Assembly (NCBI GenBank): GCA_949916155.1
Contig: CATLEM010000012.1
Span: 1 to 32,735, forward strand
Direction: 5' to 3'
DNA from: an uncultured Dorea sp.
GTDB lineage: Bacteria; Bacillota; Clostridia; Lachnospirales; Lachnospiraceae
Length of the DNA: 32,735 nt
The translations under genes and the position numbers were made by a program. The notes under the pieces were generated by a model, which worked only from the letters and a program-made list of their open reading frames with translations, was not told the DNA's origin and did not search any database. Position 1 is the first letter of the stretch, and every line of letters starts with the position of its first letter. Of the stretch, positions 7,735 to 15,270 are shown piece after piece.

Positions 7735-8643
7735 ATGATACAGGATATATTCCCATATCAATATAAAAATGAATATACGCCCGGGCAGCCGGGGGAAAGC
7801 AGTACAATAATGTTTTATGACGGCAGAAAGCTTTTGGTAAAAAGGGAAAGGGATAATATCATATTTCCCTCATATCGGGAAATCAGGAAATGTGAAGAGG
7901 AAGCTTTCCCGCAGATAGAGTATATTTATCTGTTCTCGATAGACAGCCAGGATTTTTACCTGGCAGACCGTCCGAAAAATCATTCCTACAATCTGCCGGG
8001 GGAGAATCCTCTCCATGAAAGCCTGCAAGGGTACGGGTGGGAGGATATACAGATCTGCCGCCATGCATCACCGAAATATCTGGGGTTTGCGGGAATTACA
8101 GGCTGGCAGCTTTACAGATGGTATGATTCCCGGAGATACTGCGGGAGATGTAAAGCTAAGCTTGTAAAGGATAAAAAAGAGAGGATGCTTTTTTGCCCGG
8201 AATGTGGATGCATGGAGTATCCTAAGATATGTCCTGCGGTGATCGTGGCAGTGACAGATGGGGACAGGATCCTCATGTCAAAATATGCAGGGAGGGAATA
8301 TAAAAAGTACGCCCTTCTCGCAGGATTTGCGGAAATTGGCGAAACCCTTGAGGACACGGTGAGGCGTGAGGTGATGGAAGAAGTGGGGCTTAAGGTTAAG
8401 AATATTACTTATTATAAAAGCCAGCCATGGTCTTTTTCCGATACGCTCCTTGTTGGTTTCTTCTGTGAGCTTGACGGCGGGGATACGATTGTTCTGGATC
8501 AGGATGAGCTTTCGCTGGCAGAATGGTTTGAGAGGAAAAACATACCTGCAGAGTATGAGGATTGCAGCCTGACAAATGAAATGATGTTGGCGTTTAAAAT
8601 GTCCGAATGTCTGGAAGAGGGCAGGATGGGTACAAAGGATTAA
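7735..8643 (+). CDS. nudC: NAD(+) diphosphatase / NADH pyrophosphatase (NudC-type Nudix hydrolase)
   Basis: This hydrolase splits NAD(H) to NMN(H) and AMP; family members can also act on NAD-capped RNA. The 302-residue protein has the N-terminal NudC region (residues 1 to about 125), a four-Cys zinc ribbon (CGRC...CPEC, about 139-162), and the Nudix domain. The Nudix box runs GFAEIGE (from Gly197) to REVMEEVGL and matches the consensus fully. The SQPWSFSDTLLVGF motif downstream is the NudC-specific signature. AGGAGG lies 7 nt before the ATG. A strong terminator follows at 8657-8693. A shortened paralogue sits at 4713-5159 on the other strand. Confidence 0.92.
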   Translation: MIQDIFPYQYKNEYTPGQPGESSTIMFYDGRKLLVKRERDNIIFPSYREIRKCEEEAFPQIEYIYLFSIDSQDFYLADRPKNHSYNLPGENPLHESLQGYGWEDIQICRHASPKYLGFAGITGWQLYRWYDSRRYCGRCKAKLVKDKKERMLFCPECGCMEYPKICPAVIVAVTDGDRILMSKYAGREYKKYALLAGFAEIGETLEDTVRREVMEEVGLKVKNITYYKSQPWSFSDTLLVGFFCELDGGDTIVLDQDELSLAEWFERKNIPAEYEDCSLTNEMMLAFKMSECLEEGRMGTKD

Positions 8644-8656
8644 GCCTCGTTCAAAC

Positions 8657-8693
8657 AAAAAGGTCAATCGGCTTTGTGCAGACTGACCTTTTT
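8657..8693. terminator. Bidirectional rho-independent terminator
   Basis: A perfect 10-bp inverted repeat (AAAAAGGTCA / TGACCTTTTT) with a 17-nt loop sits between the convergent nudC and AraC-type genes. A-tract and T-tract on opposite sides let it stop transcription from both directions. Confidence 0.85.
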
Positions 8694-8724
8694 AGACTTA
8701 CATAAGCAAGACGCGTTTGCCTGC

Positions 8725-9633
8725 CTATTTCATATGTTCTTTTTTATAGGCAGTAGGCGAGCAGAACATATATTTTTTAAATACTTCTGCGTAATAGCTC
8801 GGGGAAGAGAAGCCTACGGAAGTTGCGACTTCCGTGATAGAATGGTCTCCTGCACACAAAAGAGGAAGGCTTTGCTTTATCCGGTAACGTAATAAAAAGT
8901 CAAAAGGCGTCTGATGCAGAGATTCTTTAAATATCCGGCAGAATCGGCTCTTGCTGATGTGGCAGGAAGCGGCGATCTCGTCCAGTGTAATAGGGGATTC
9001 ATAATTCTCGTAAACAAAAGTAAGGGCGTCTTTCAGATATTTGATTTTTTTGGAGTCGGACGGATTTTGTTCGGAGCCGGATTCCAGGAGAAATTGCTGG
9101 TAATTGTGAAAAATCAGACACCATAATTCACATAGGATCCCTGTAATCTGCAGCTCGTAGCAATCTTCCCTGTTTTTATTCAGATGAATTAATTGTTCCA
9201 GCAAGCTTTTGACACGCAGATGCTCCGGACAGTTATTTGTAAATAAGGCATAGTCAAATTGCTGATTACTCAATACAGGCGTTACATAATTTGTGTTTAA
9301 AATGCTGTGTTCAAAACCATAGATCAGTGAAGGATTAAAAAGAATACAGGCGTACTTACAGTCTGTGTCCTGATGTGAAGTCCCCGAGTGAAGTACATTC
9401 TGGTTTATAAAAACACAGTCCCCTTCCCTGACATGGAAGGATGCCTGATTCACCTGATAGTTCATCTCGCCTTCCAGGATATATTCAATCTCAATCTCCG
9501 GATGCCAGTGATAAGGAAAGCTGTGCGCCGGGTAATTCAAGATGGAAATATTCATGAAATTAATTGGAAATGTATAATCGCCCTGGGGATTTAATTCCAG
9601 CATGTTTTTATCTGTAATAATCTTTCGGTTCAT
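8725..9633 (-). CDS. AraC-family transcriptional regulator with cupin sensor domain
   Basis: This 302-residue regulator has an N-terminal cupin-like ligand domain (residues about 20-110; FPYHWHPEIEIEYILEGE and REGDCVFINQNVLHSG) and a C-terminal AraC DNA-binding domain with two helix-turn-helix motifs (about 200-298; ITLDEIAASCHISKSRFCR and ITEVATSVGFSSPSYYAEVFK, ending SPTAYKKE). GGGAGGG precedes the ATG. It is transcribed divergently from the transporter/catabolic locus starting at 10444 and is the only regulator in the window, so it is the best candidate controller of that locus. The promoter at 10296-10324 is preceded by direct repeats spaced 21 bp, the geometry AraC proteins prefer. The effector is unknown, presumably the imported sugar or cyclitol. 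Confidence 0.9.
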   Translation of the reverse strand: MNRKIITDKNMLELNPQGDYTFPINFMNISILNYPAHSFPYHWHPEIEIEYILEGEMNYQVNQASFHVREGDCVFINQNVLHSGTSHQDTDCKYACILFNPSLIYGFEHSILNTNYVTPVLSNQQFDYALFTNNCPEHLRVKSLLEQLIHLNKNREDCYELQITGILCELWCLIFHNYQQFLLESGSEQNPSDSKKIKYLKDALTFVYENYESPITLDEIAASCHISKSRFCRIFKESLHQTPFDFLLRYRIKQSLPLLCAGDHSITEVATSVGFSSPSYYAEVFKKYMFCSPTAYKKEHMK

Positions 9634-9774
9634 ATGATTCCCTCCCTAAAAAGCGAATTTCACAGGAAAGATATAGTGGTAATCTTGTATAGATAAACCA
9701 ATCTTATACTAAAATATTGCAAAACACAAGGGGAGTTATAAAATATAGAAGTAATAGGACGATTTCATATTTCT

Positions 9775-9927
9775 TTGATCATATTCTTTTTCTCCCATGC
9801 TGCAGCGATCATTCCGCCCTCTAACGGTTTTTCAGAAGCGCAGAAGAGAGCTGCGGTAAAATATGAAAAAGAAAAGTATGATAAAGTCTTAACCCGGTTT
9901 CTAAAAGGGATAAAAAAGAGAAAATAG
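9775..9927 (+). pseudogene. Possible remnant of a small ribbon-helix-helix (antitoxin-like) protein
   Basis: An open frame from a TTG at 9775 to a stop at 9927 ends in SEAQKRAAVKYEKEKYDKVL followed by TRFLKGIKKRK. This tail resembles the N-terminus of short Arc-type ribbon-helix-helix proteins (pattern KYDKVLVRFPKG), but the helix-helix part is missing and there is no convincing start. The rest of 9634-9945 is AT-rich and holds the promoter side of the AraC-type gene, with no other gene visible. Confidence 0.3.
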
Positions 9928-9945
9928 AAAGAGAGGTTACAATTA

Positions 9946-10158
9946 ATGAGTAATAAAGAGAGAATCATAGAATTATTGGATGTAATACCAGATTATAAAA
10001 TCGGCTATGTTTTGGCATATGTGCAAGGAATAGCTGCAGATGAAGAAGCGGATGATGCTTTTTGTGAAAGAATGCTAAAAAGTTATTGGGAAGATGAAGA
10101 ATCTGTAAATGACCCTGGAACTCCATTAGATGAGCTTGTTAAAAAATGGGAGGCTTGA
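9946..10158 (+). CDS. Small acidic protein of unknown function
   Basis: A 70-residue acidic protein (many Glu/Asp) begins at ATG 9946 after a GAGAGG site. It reads IIELLDVIPDYKIGYVLAYV followed by a linker and DDAFCERMLKSYWEDE, which suggests two or three helices. Proteins of this look occur as small hypothetical proteins in gut Clostridia, sometimes near toxin-antitoxin genes; I cannot assign a function. It follows the ribbon-helix-helix-like remnant by 18 bp, and a terminator follows 8 bp after the stop, so it forms a small unit separate from the transporter operon. Confidence 0.55.
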   Translation: MSNKERIIELLDVIPDYKIGYVLAYVQGIAADEEADDAFCERMLKSYWEDEESVNDPGTPLDELVKKWEA

Positions 10159-10166
10159 AAAAAGAG

Positions 10167-10213
10167 AAGCTTATTATTTCCATAGTTTGGAGATAATAGG
10201 CTTTTCTTTTTTT
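10167..10213 (+). terminator. Rho-independent terminator after the small acidic protein gene
   Basis: AAGCTTATTAT (10167-10177) pairs with ATAATAGGCTT (10193-10203) through 11 positions including one G-T pair, with a 15-nt loop, and is followed by a run of Ts interrupted by one C. It insulates the downstream transporter promoter. Confidence 0.65.
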
Positions 10214-10228
10214 GGAATTCATATGTCT

Positions 10229-10296
10229 GAGCAATATTTAATAAATGGCTTTGACAGGAATCGCAATATCTTTATTTATTTGAGGAATATTGTTAT
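10229..10296 (+). promoter_or_regulatory. Candidate AraC-type activator sites upstream of the ABC importer
   Basis: Three same-strand copies of a motif resembling CAGCAATATTGTTAT occur at 10229 (GAGCAATATTTAATA), 10261 (TCGCAATATCTTTAT) and 10282 (GAGGAATATTGTTAT). The latter two start exactly 21 bp apart, two helical turns, and the proximal one touches the -35 box. A fourth, weaker copy lies at 10307 inside the promoter. The same motif is found exactly, in both orientations, at 16621-16726. Binding by the AraC-type protein is inferred. Confidence 0.5.
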
Positions 10297-10324
10297 CGAG
10301 AATAAAGAAGAATATTGATATAAT
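10296..10324 (+). promoter_or_regulatory. Promoter of the ABC importer operon
   Basis: A weak -35 box (TCGAGA, 10296-10301), a 17-bp spacer and a perfect TATAAT (10319-10324) precede the binding-protein gene by about 120 bp. A poor -35 box flanked by an upstream direct repeat is typical of activator-dependent promoters. Confidence 0.55.
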
Positions 10325-10443
10325 ACACAAAGAATCAATAGTTTTTGCGCGAAAATTATAGAATTTTGGAATTGTGTACAATAACTGAAAAGGAGTATCT
10401 GTTAAAGTGAATAATAAGATGCGGGTATGAAAGGAGAAATGTT

Positions 10444-11457
10444 ATGAAAATTACTAAAAGAATATTGGCGGTATTATTGGTGGCTGCTATGACATTTGCG
10501 ATGGTTGGCTGTACAAGTGCAGACTCAGATGAAAATAAGGATTCGGCAGAAGGTGGAGAGAAAAAAGAGGTAACAATTGGGGTCTGTATTCCGGACATGA
10601 CGCCGCCATTCTTTGGGAGAATGGCGGATGGTTTTAAAGACCAGGCAAAAAAGTATAATATGAAAGTAGAGATTGTAGATGCAAAGAATGACGCAGGGAC
10701 ACAGACGGGCCAGGTCGAGAACTTTATTACAGAACAGGTAGATATGGTGATTCTTCTCCCTGTTGCTACGGAAGCGCTGATTCCGGCAGCAAAGGAGTTG
10801 AATGCGGCAGGAATTCCATTTATCACGGATAACCGTGCCCTTGTAAGTGAAGGGACAGCAGCGGATGCAGGCGTTGATATGGTTACTTATGTGGGCAGTG
10901 ATGACTATGAGGGCGGACGTAAGCAGGGTGAATTGGTTGTGGATATGATTGGCAAAGAGGGAAAGATCGCGATCATCACTGGTGTAACAGGAAGTTCTCC
11001 GCAGATTAACCGTTCTGCCGGATTAAAAGACTATTTTAAAGAACAGGGCTGCAATATTGAGGTTGTTGCAGAAGAAGATTGTAATTGGGACCAGACACAG
11101 GCGATGACGATTACAGAAAATCTGCTGACCAAATTTGCGGAAGGCGAGCTTAATGCGATTGTCAATCAGGATCCGTATGGAACAGTTGGCTGTGCAAATG
11201 TGATTAAAGATAACGGAAGAGACGATCTTGCCGGGAAAGTTATTGGATTTGATTATCCGCAGGAAATTTATGATGGGATTAAAGCTGGTGATATTTACGG
11301 AACGGTTATCCAGAGCCCATATGATCAGGCAGTTTTAGGTGTTGATGTGTGCAATCAGTATCTGACTGAGGGTGGAGATAATATTGAGGAAAATACTTTC
11401 AATGAACTTCCGACGGTTACTGTTGATACATGGGAAGGGACAGAACCGGCATGGTAA
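10444..11457 (+). CDS. Sugar ABC transporter substrate-binding lipoprotein (RbsB-like)
   Basis: This is the extracellular binding component of a CUT2-type (ribose/inositol-like) importer. The signal peptide ends in the lipobox MVGC with Cys23 as the lipidation site. The mature protein is of the periplasmic-binding-protein 4 type: VTIGVCIPDMTPPFFGRMAD (first strand and sugar-contacting loop), DAKNDAGTQTGQVENFITEQ, AGIPFITDNR, YVGSDDYEGGR, TGVTGSSPQINRSAGLKD and VIGFDYPQEIYDGI. At 337 residues it is complete. AAGGAG lies 7 nt before the start. It heads the locus and is followed by a perfect hairpin, a common way to keep binding-protein mRNA more abundant than the permease mRNA. The ligand cannot be told from sequence; the downstream IolM/IolN-like genes suggest a cyclitol. 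Confidence 0.9.
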   Translation: MKITKRILAVLLVAAMTFAMVGCTSADSDENKDSAEGGEKKEVTIGVCIPDMTPPFFGRMADGFKDQAKKYNMKVEIVDAKNDAGTQTGQVENFITEQVDMVILLPVATEALIPAAKELNAAGIPFITDNRALVSEGTAADAGVDMVTYVGSDDYEGGRKQGELVVDMIGKEGKIAIITGVTGSSPQINRSAGLKDYFKEQGCNIEVVAEEDCNWDQTQAMTITENLLTKFAEGELNAIVNQDPYGTVGCANVIKDNGRDDLAGKVIGFDYPQEIYDGIKAGDIYGTVIQSPYDQAVLGVDVCNQYLTEGGDNIEENTFNELPTVTVDTWEGTEPAW

Positions 11458-11492
11458 AGGGTGGTTGACATAAGTCATAAAAATTGGAGAAA

Positions 11493-11533
11493 AAAGGAGG
11501 GGATGGTAAAGTGAAAAAGGATTCCCCTCCTTT
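11493..11533 (+). other. Intercistronic hairpin between binding-protein and permease genes
   Basis: A perfect 11-bp inverted repeat (AAAGGAGGGGA / TCCCCTCCTTT) with a 19-nt loop and no following T-tract. It contains an AGGAGG-like sequence within the 5' arm. It probably protects the upstream mRNA or limits read-through. Confidence 0.7.
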
Positions 11534-11554
11534 GCATCAGAAAGGGAAATGCAT

Positions 11555-12511
11555 ATGGTTTCGAAAATAAAAGAGAAAATCATAAGAAGCGGTGATGTTA
11601 AATCAGTTACGATGTTTTTTGTGCTTATCATGATGTTCATATTAAGTATGATTGCTTCGCCGTATTTCCGTACAATGCGGAATATAATGAATCTGCTGAA
11701 TCAGAATGCAATCTATGGGATTATGGCATTAGGGATGTGTTGTTGTATATTGACAGGAGTTATTGACCTGTCAGCAGGTTCTGTTGTTGCCTTATCAGCA
11801 GTACTTGGGGCGATGGGGCTATGTAATCTGGGCTTTGTTCCCGGAGTATTGATCGGACTGGGGACAGGAACCGCAATAGGAGTTATAAACGGGGTATTGA
11901 TAGCAAAATTTAAAGTTGGATACTTTATTACGACTTTAGGAATGATGTCAATCTGCCGGGGGTCGGTGTATATCATTACAGATGGCATGCCTGTGACCGG
12001 AGTGCCGCAGCAGTATAATATTTTTGGAATGGGGCGTGTATTCGGGATTCCGGTCTGTGCGATCATTTGGGTCATTTGTGCTATTATTTTGGGGCTCATC
12101 ATCAAATTTACCAGGATTGGCCAGTACTTATATGCAGTCGGGGGAAATGAGCGCGCCACATGGCTGTCGGGTGTCAACGTTGACCGGGTAAGAATCGTTG
12201 CTTTTGCAGTCAACGGATTCTTTTGCGGAATGGCTGGCCTTATTTTGGTCTGCCGTGTGTTAATGGCTCCGGCGGATGCAGCGACAGGCTATGAGATGAC
12301 GGCGATTGCGGCCTGCGTTGTTGGCGGTTTGTCACTGCTTGGCGGAAAAGGGAATGTGTTCAATACGATTATTGGTACTCTGATCATGGGACTGATTCTT
12401 AACATTCTGCAGCTTTTGGGAGTGTCAAGCTACTGGCAGGAGGCGCTGACAGGTGTTGTTATCATTATTGCAGCCGGTATTGATGCATTTTTAAACAGAA
12501 GTAAAGATTAG
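11555..12511 (+). CDS. Sugar ABC transporter permease (RbsC-like)
   Basis: This is the membrane-spanning subunit of the CUT2-type importer. About 318 residues form eight to ten hydrophobic segments, among them MFFVLIMMFILSMIASPYF, YGIMALGMCCCILTGVIDLS and the GGLSLLGGKGNVFNTIIGTL region. Family landmarks include GVIDLSAGSVVALSAVLGAM and GGNERATWLSGVNVDR, the latter being the loop that contacts the ATPase. The start is placed at ATG 11555 because AAAGGG at 11541-11546 is 8 nt away; the ATG at 11549 is too close. The ATPase gene begins 12 bp after the stop. Confidence 0.9.
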   Translation: MVSKIKEKIIRSGDVKSVTMFFVLIMMFILSMIASPYFRTMRNIMNLLNQNAIYGIMALGMCCCILTGVIDLSAGSVVALSAVLGAMGLCNLGFVPGVLIGLGTGTAIGVINGVLIAKFKVGYFITTLGMMSICRGSVYIITDGMPVTGVPQQYNIFGMGRVFGIPVCAIIWVICAIILGLIIKFTRIGQYLYAVGGNERATWLSGVNVDRVRIVAFAVNGFFCGMAGLILVCRVLMAPADAATGYEMTAIAACVVGGLSLLGGKGNVFNTIIGTLIMGLILNILQLLGVSSYWQEALTGVVIIIAAGIDAFLNRSKD

Positions 12512-12523
12512 GGGTGTCCTGTT

Positions 12524-14032
12524 ATGAAAAATAATGAATGTGTACTGAGTATGCGTGATATCACTAAAAAATTTAATGACGTTCCTGTTTTGAAAAATGT
12601 AGATCTGGAGATTTTTGCCGGAGAGGTTCATGGTTTGGTTGGGGCAAATGGCGCCGGGAAATCTACTCTGATGAAAATATTAAACGGCGTGTATACAAAT
12701 TATGATGGAAAAATTGTATATAAAGACCAGGACGTATCATTTAAAGATCCGTTTGCCGCACAAAGGCTGGGAGTTTACATGATACATCAGGAGTTAGACC
12801 TGATCACGAATCTGACAGTTGCAGATAATATATATATGGGACATGAGGTTTGCGCTAATAAATCGTTGAAAATTTTGGACAAAAAAGCAATGCTCTCAAA
12901 TGTTCAAAAGTTTCTCGATGAACTCGGGTTCGATATAAAAGCGGGTGAAATTGTAGAGAGACTGTCCACAGCGCAGCAGCAACTGCTTTTGGTTGCTAAA
13001 TGTGTCATGATGAATGCGGATGTAATTGTTATGGATGAACCAACCTCTTCCCTGTCTGATACAGAAGTAAAACGCCTGTTTTCGGTAATTGGCGATTTGA
13101 AGAGGAAAGGTAAAGCAATTATCTATATTTCTCACTATCTGGAAGAGATTTTTGAAGTATGTGACAGAGTGACGGTTCTTCGTGATGGAAGCAGGATTGA
13201 TACCCTGGGTGTATCGGAATGTGATGAGGAGCGACTGGTTCAGTTGATGATTGGTAAAGCGTTTGACAGTCATCATAAGTATCTGCGCAGTAAGCCTTAT
13301 GGTGAGACCGTTCTCAGTGTGCAGGACTATGCTGATCATTCTGGAAAAGTAAATGGAATATCTTTTGATCTGCACAGAGGGGAAATTATTGGAATGGCCG
13401 GAGTTGTCGGTTCCGGAAGAACAGAATTCGTGGAGCTTTTATACGGAGCAAAGAAAAAAAGGGAAGGTAAATTAAAGCTCCTGGATAAAGAGGTTGAATT
13501 GAGTTCGCCCGCCAAAGCTGTAAAAAATGGTTTCGCATTTATATCTGAGGACCGTAAAATTGAAGGTCTCATTACAAGAAGGGCGATTTCTGACAACGTA
13601 TCTATTATTAATTTTGATAATTGTTTGAATTGGAGATTCATTAATTATCGAAAAGCCAATGCGTCTGTTGACGATATGATTAAGTTTATGTCGATTCGCT
13701 GTCATTCCCGAAAACAGGAAGCCACTGATTTAAGCGGCGGAAACCAACAGAAAGTAATTCTGGGAAGATGGATTAGTGTCAGGCCGAAGATACTCATACT
13801 GGACCAGCCGACCCGAGGTATTGATATTGGAGCGAAGGCAGAAATTTATCAGCTTATCAATGACCTTGCTGAACAGGGGACAAGTATTATATTAATCTCT
13901 GACGAGATGAATGAAGTGATTAATTTAAGCGACACCATTCTTGCATTAAAAAAGGGAAAAGTAGTTCAAACGTATAATAATAAAAAGAGAGATGTCACAG
14001 AAGAAGAACTGTTGCATGCAATGGTAGTTTAG
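12524..14032 (+). CDS. Sugar ABC transporter ATP-binding protein, two NBDs (RbsA-like)
   Basis: This duplicated ATPase powers the importer. The N-terminal nucleotide-binding domain has Walker A GANGAGKST, a signature-like LSTAQQQLL and Walker B VIVMDEPTSSL. The C-terminal domain has the degenerate P-loop GVVGSGRTE usual for the second half of RbsA-type proteins, an intact LSGGNQQKV signature and LILDQPTRGIDIG. At 502 residues it has the expected length. It lies 12 bp after the permease gene and 11 bp before the MFS gene, so it is firmly inside the operon. The order (binding protein, permease, ATPase) differs from the E. coli rbs order but is common in Clostridia. Confidence 0.93.
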   Translation: MKNNECVLSMRDITKKFNDVPVLKNVDLEIFAGEVHGLVGANGAGKSTLMKILNGVYTNYDGKIVYKDQDVSFKDPFAAQRLGVYMIHQELDLITNLTVADNIYMGHEVCANKSLKILDKKAMLSNVQKFLDELGFDIKAGEIVERLSTAQQQLLLVAKCVMMNADVIVMDEPTSSLSDTEVKRLFSVIGDLKRKGKAIIYISHYLEEIFEVCDRVTVLRDGSRIDTLGVSECDEERLVQLMIGKAFDSHHKYLRSKPYGETVLSVQDYADHSGKVNGISFDLHRGEIIGMAGVVGSGRTEFVELLYGAKKKREGKLKLLDKEVELSSPAKAVKNGFAFISEDRKIEGLITRRAISDNVSIINFDNCLNWRFINYRKANASVDDMIKFMSIRCHSRKQEATDLSGGNQQKVILGRWISVRPKILILDQPTRGIDIGAKAEIYQLINDLAEQGTSIILISDEMNEVINLSDTILALKKGKVVQTYNNKKRDVTEEELLHAMVV

Positions 14033-14043
14033 GATTTTGAAGG

Positions 14044-15222
14044 ATGGAAAAGAAAAAGAACAATACAGCCTATTTTTTCCTGCTGTATCTGCTGTTTTTC
14101 TCCTATGCGGTAGGAACATCTATATTGGGCACATTTATGGTGGATTTCCTGAATGATTTTGGCCTGGATGTTTCAGAGGGAGGAATTTTTACAATCCTGT
14201 ATTATTCAGGATGTTTTGCAGGGGTTATCGTATCGGCATTTGTTTTGAAGATGTTTAAGAACAGGACGTGGATATGGGTTACCTATGCAGTGTATTCAGT
14301 GGGAATGATATTGGTGAGCCGGGCTGATACACTGGCAGTATTTCTTGCATTGCTGCTTTTGATCGGAATAGCCACAAAGTTTTTGGATCTGACGATCAAT
14401 ACAGAGATATCTGTTTATCACGAAGAAAATAAAGGGTTTTATATGAATCTGCTGCATGGCTGCTTTGGTGCCGGTTCGTTTGTAGGACCATTACTTGCGG
14501 CGAAGCTTCTTTCGGTGTTTCCGCGGTGGCAGATGATTTATGGATATATCGGAATGTTATGCCTGATCATACTGATCATTTTCCTTATCAAAGAAAAGGC
14601 GCTTGTTAGGGAGCCTCGGGAAGGTGTGCGGGATGATAACCACATGAATTTTGGGATACTGAAAAGCCCAGCTATTGTTTGTCTGATCGCTGCTATGTTT
14701 TTCTATTGCGGCCACCAGGGGGGAATCAGCACGTGGGTACCTTTGTACCTTCAATATCAGTATGGAGTGAGTACATTTGCCGGGAGCCTCGGTTCATCAC
14801 TTTTCTGGATCGGCCTTGTTGTAAGCCGTATCGGATGCAGCAAGCTGACAGAACGCTTTAAGGAAGAACAGCTTTTGCTTGCAGGGCTTGGACTGGCAAT
14901 TGTTTTTCATTTTTCCGGCGTGGTGCTCCCTGTTCTGGCATTTGCTATGCTGGGGTATCTTGCGGCGGGGTTATTTGCGGGAGCGGCAATCCCTCTTATC
15001 CTGACGATAGGATATAAAGAATGCCCGGATTTCCAGAGTACGGTTTCCGTAGTCTTCTTTATGAGTATCAGCCTGGGGCAGATCGTGTTCCCATGGATGA
15101 TGGGAGTAATATGCGGGGAGTTTGGCCTTTTTTGGGGCATGGTTTCCAATGTATTGTGTCTGGCGGGTTCAATGTTGTTCGCAATATTCTTTTGGAGATA
15201 TAAAAAGCTTAAGGGCAGATGA
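14044..15222 (+). CDS. Major facilitator superfamily transporter
   Basis: This 392-residue protein has about 12 hydrophobic segments in two halves joined by a charged loop (EKALVREPREGVRDDNHM, residues about 182-200). The N-terminal half (FLLYLLFFSYAVGTSILGTF, later ILYYSGCFAGVIVSAF and LHGCFGAGSFVGPLLAAKL) resembles the sugar-transporting branch related to FucP/glucose-galactose permeases. Substrate is not evident. It follows the ABC ATPase by 11 bp and precedes the IolM-like dehydrogenase by 48 bp, so the operon encodes two uptake systems, or this one exports or imports a partly oxidised intermediate. Confidence 0.83.
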   Translation: MEKKKNNTAYFFLLYLLFFSYAVGTSILGTFMVDFLNDFGLDVSEGGIFTILYYSGCFAGVIVSAFVLKMFKNRTWIWVTYAVYSVGMILVSRADTLAVFLALLLLIGIATKFLDLTINTEISVYHEENKGFYMNLLHGCFGAGSFVGPLLAAKLLSVFPRWQMIYGYIGMLCLIILIIFLIKEKALVREPREGVRDDNHMNFGILKSPAIVCLIAAMFFYCGHQGGISTWVPLYLQYQYGVSTFAGSLGSSLFWIGLVVSRIGCSKLTERFKEEQLLLAGLGLAIVFHFSGVVLPVLAFAMLGYLAAGLFAGAAIPLILTIGYKECPDFQSTVSVVFFMSISLGQIVFPWMMGVICGEFGLFWGMVSNVLCLAGSMLFAIFFWRYKKLKGR

Positions 15223-15270
15223 TGTTTTATATATTACAGTAACAAAAGTGACAGTAAAGGAGTAAGAGAA

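Noticed and set aside
10130-10318. A 62-residue open frame after the small acidic protein gene
   Set aside because: It runs through the terminator at 10167-10213 and the activator-site region, has no ribosome binding site and resembles no protein family I know.
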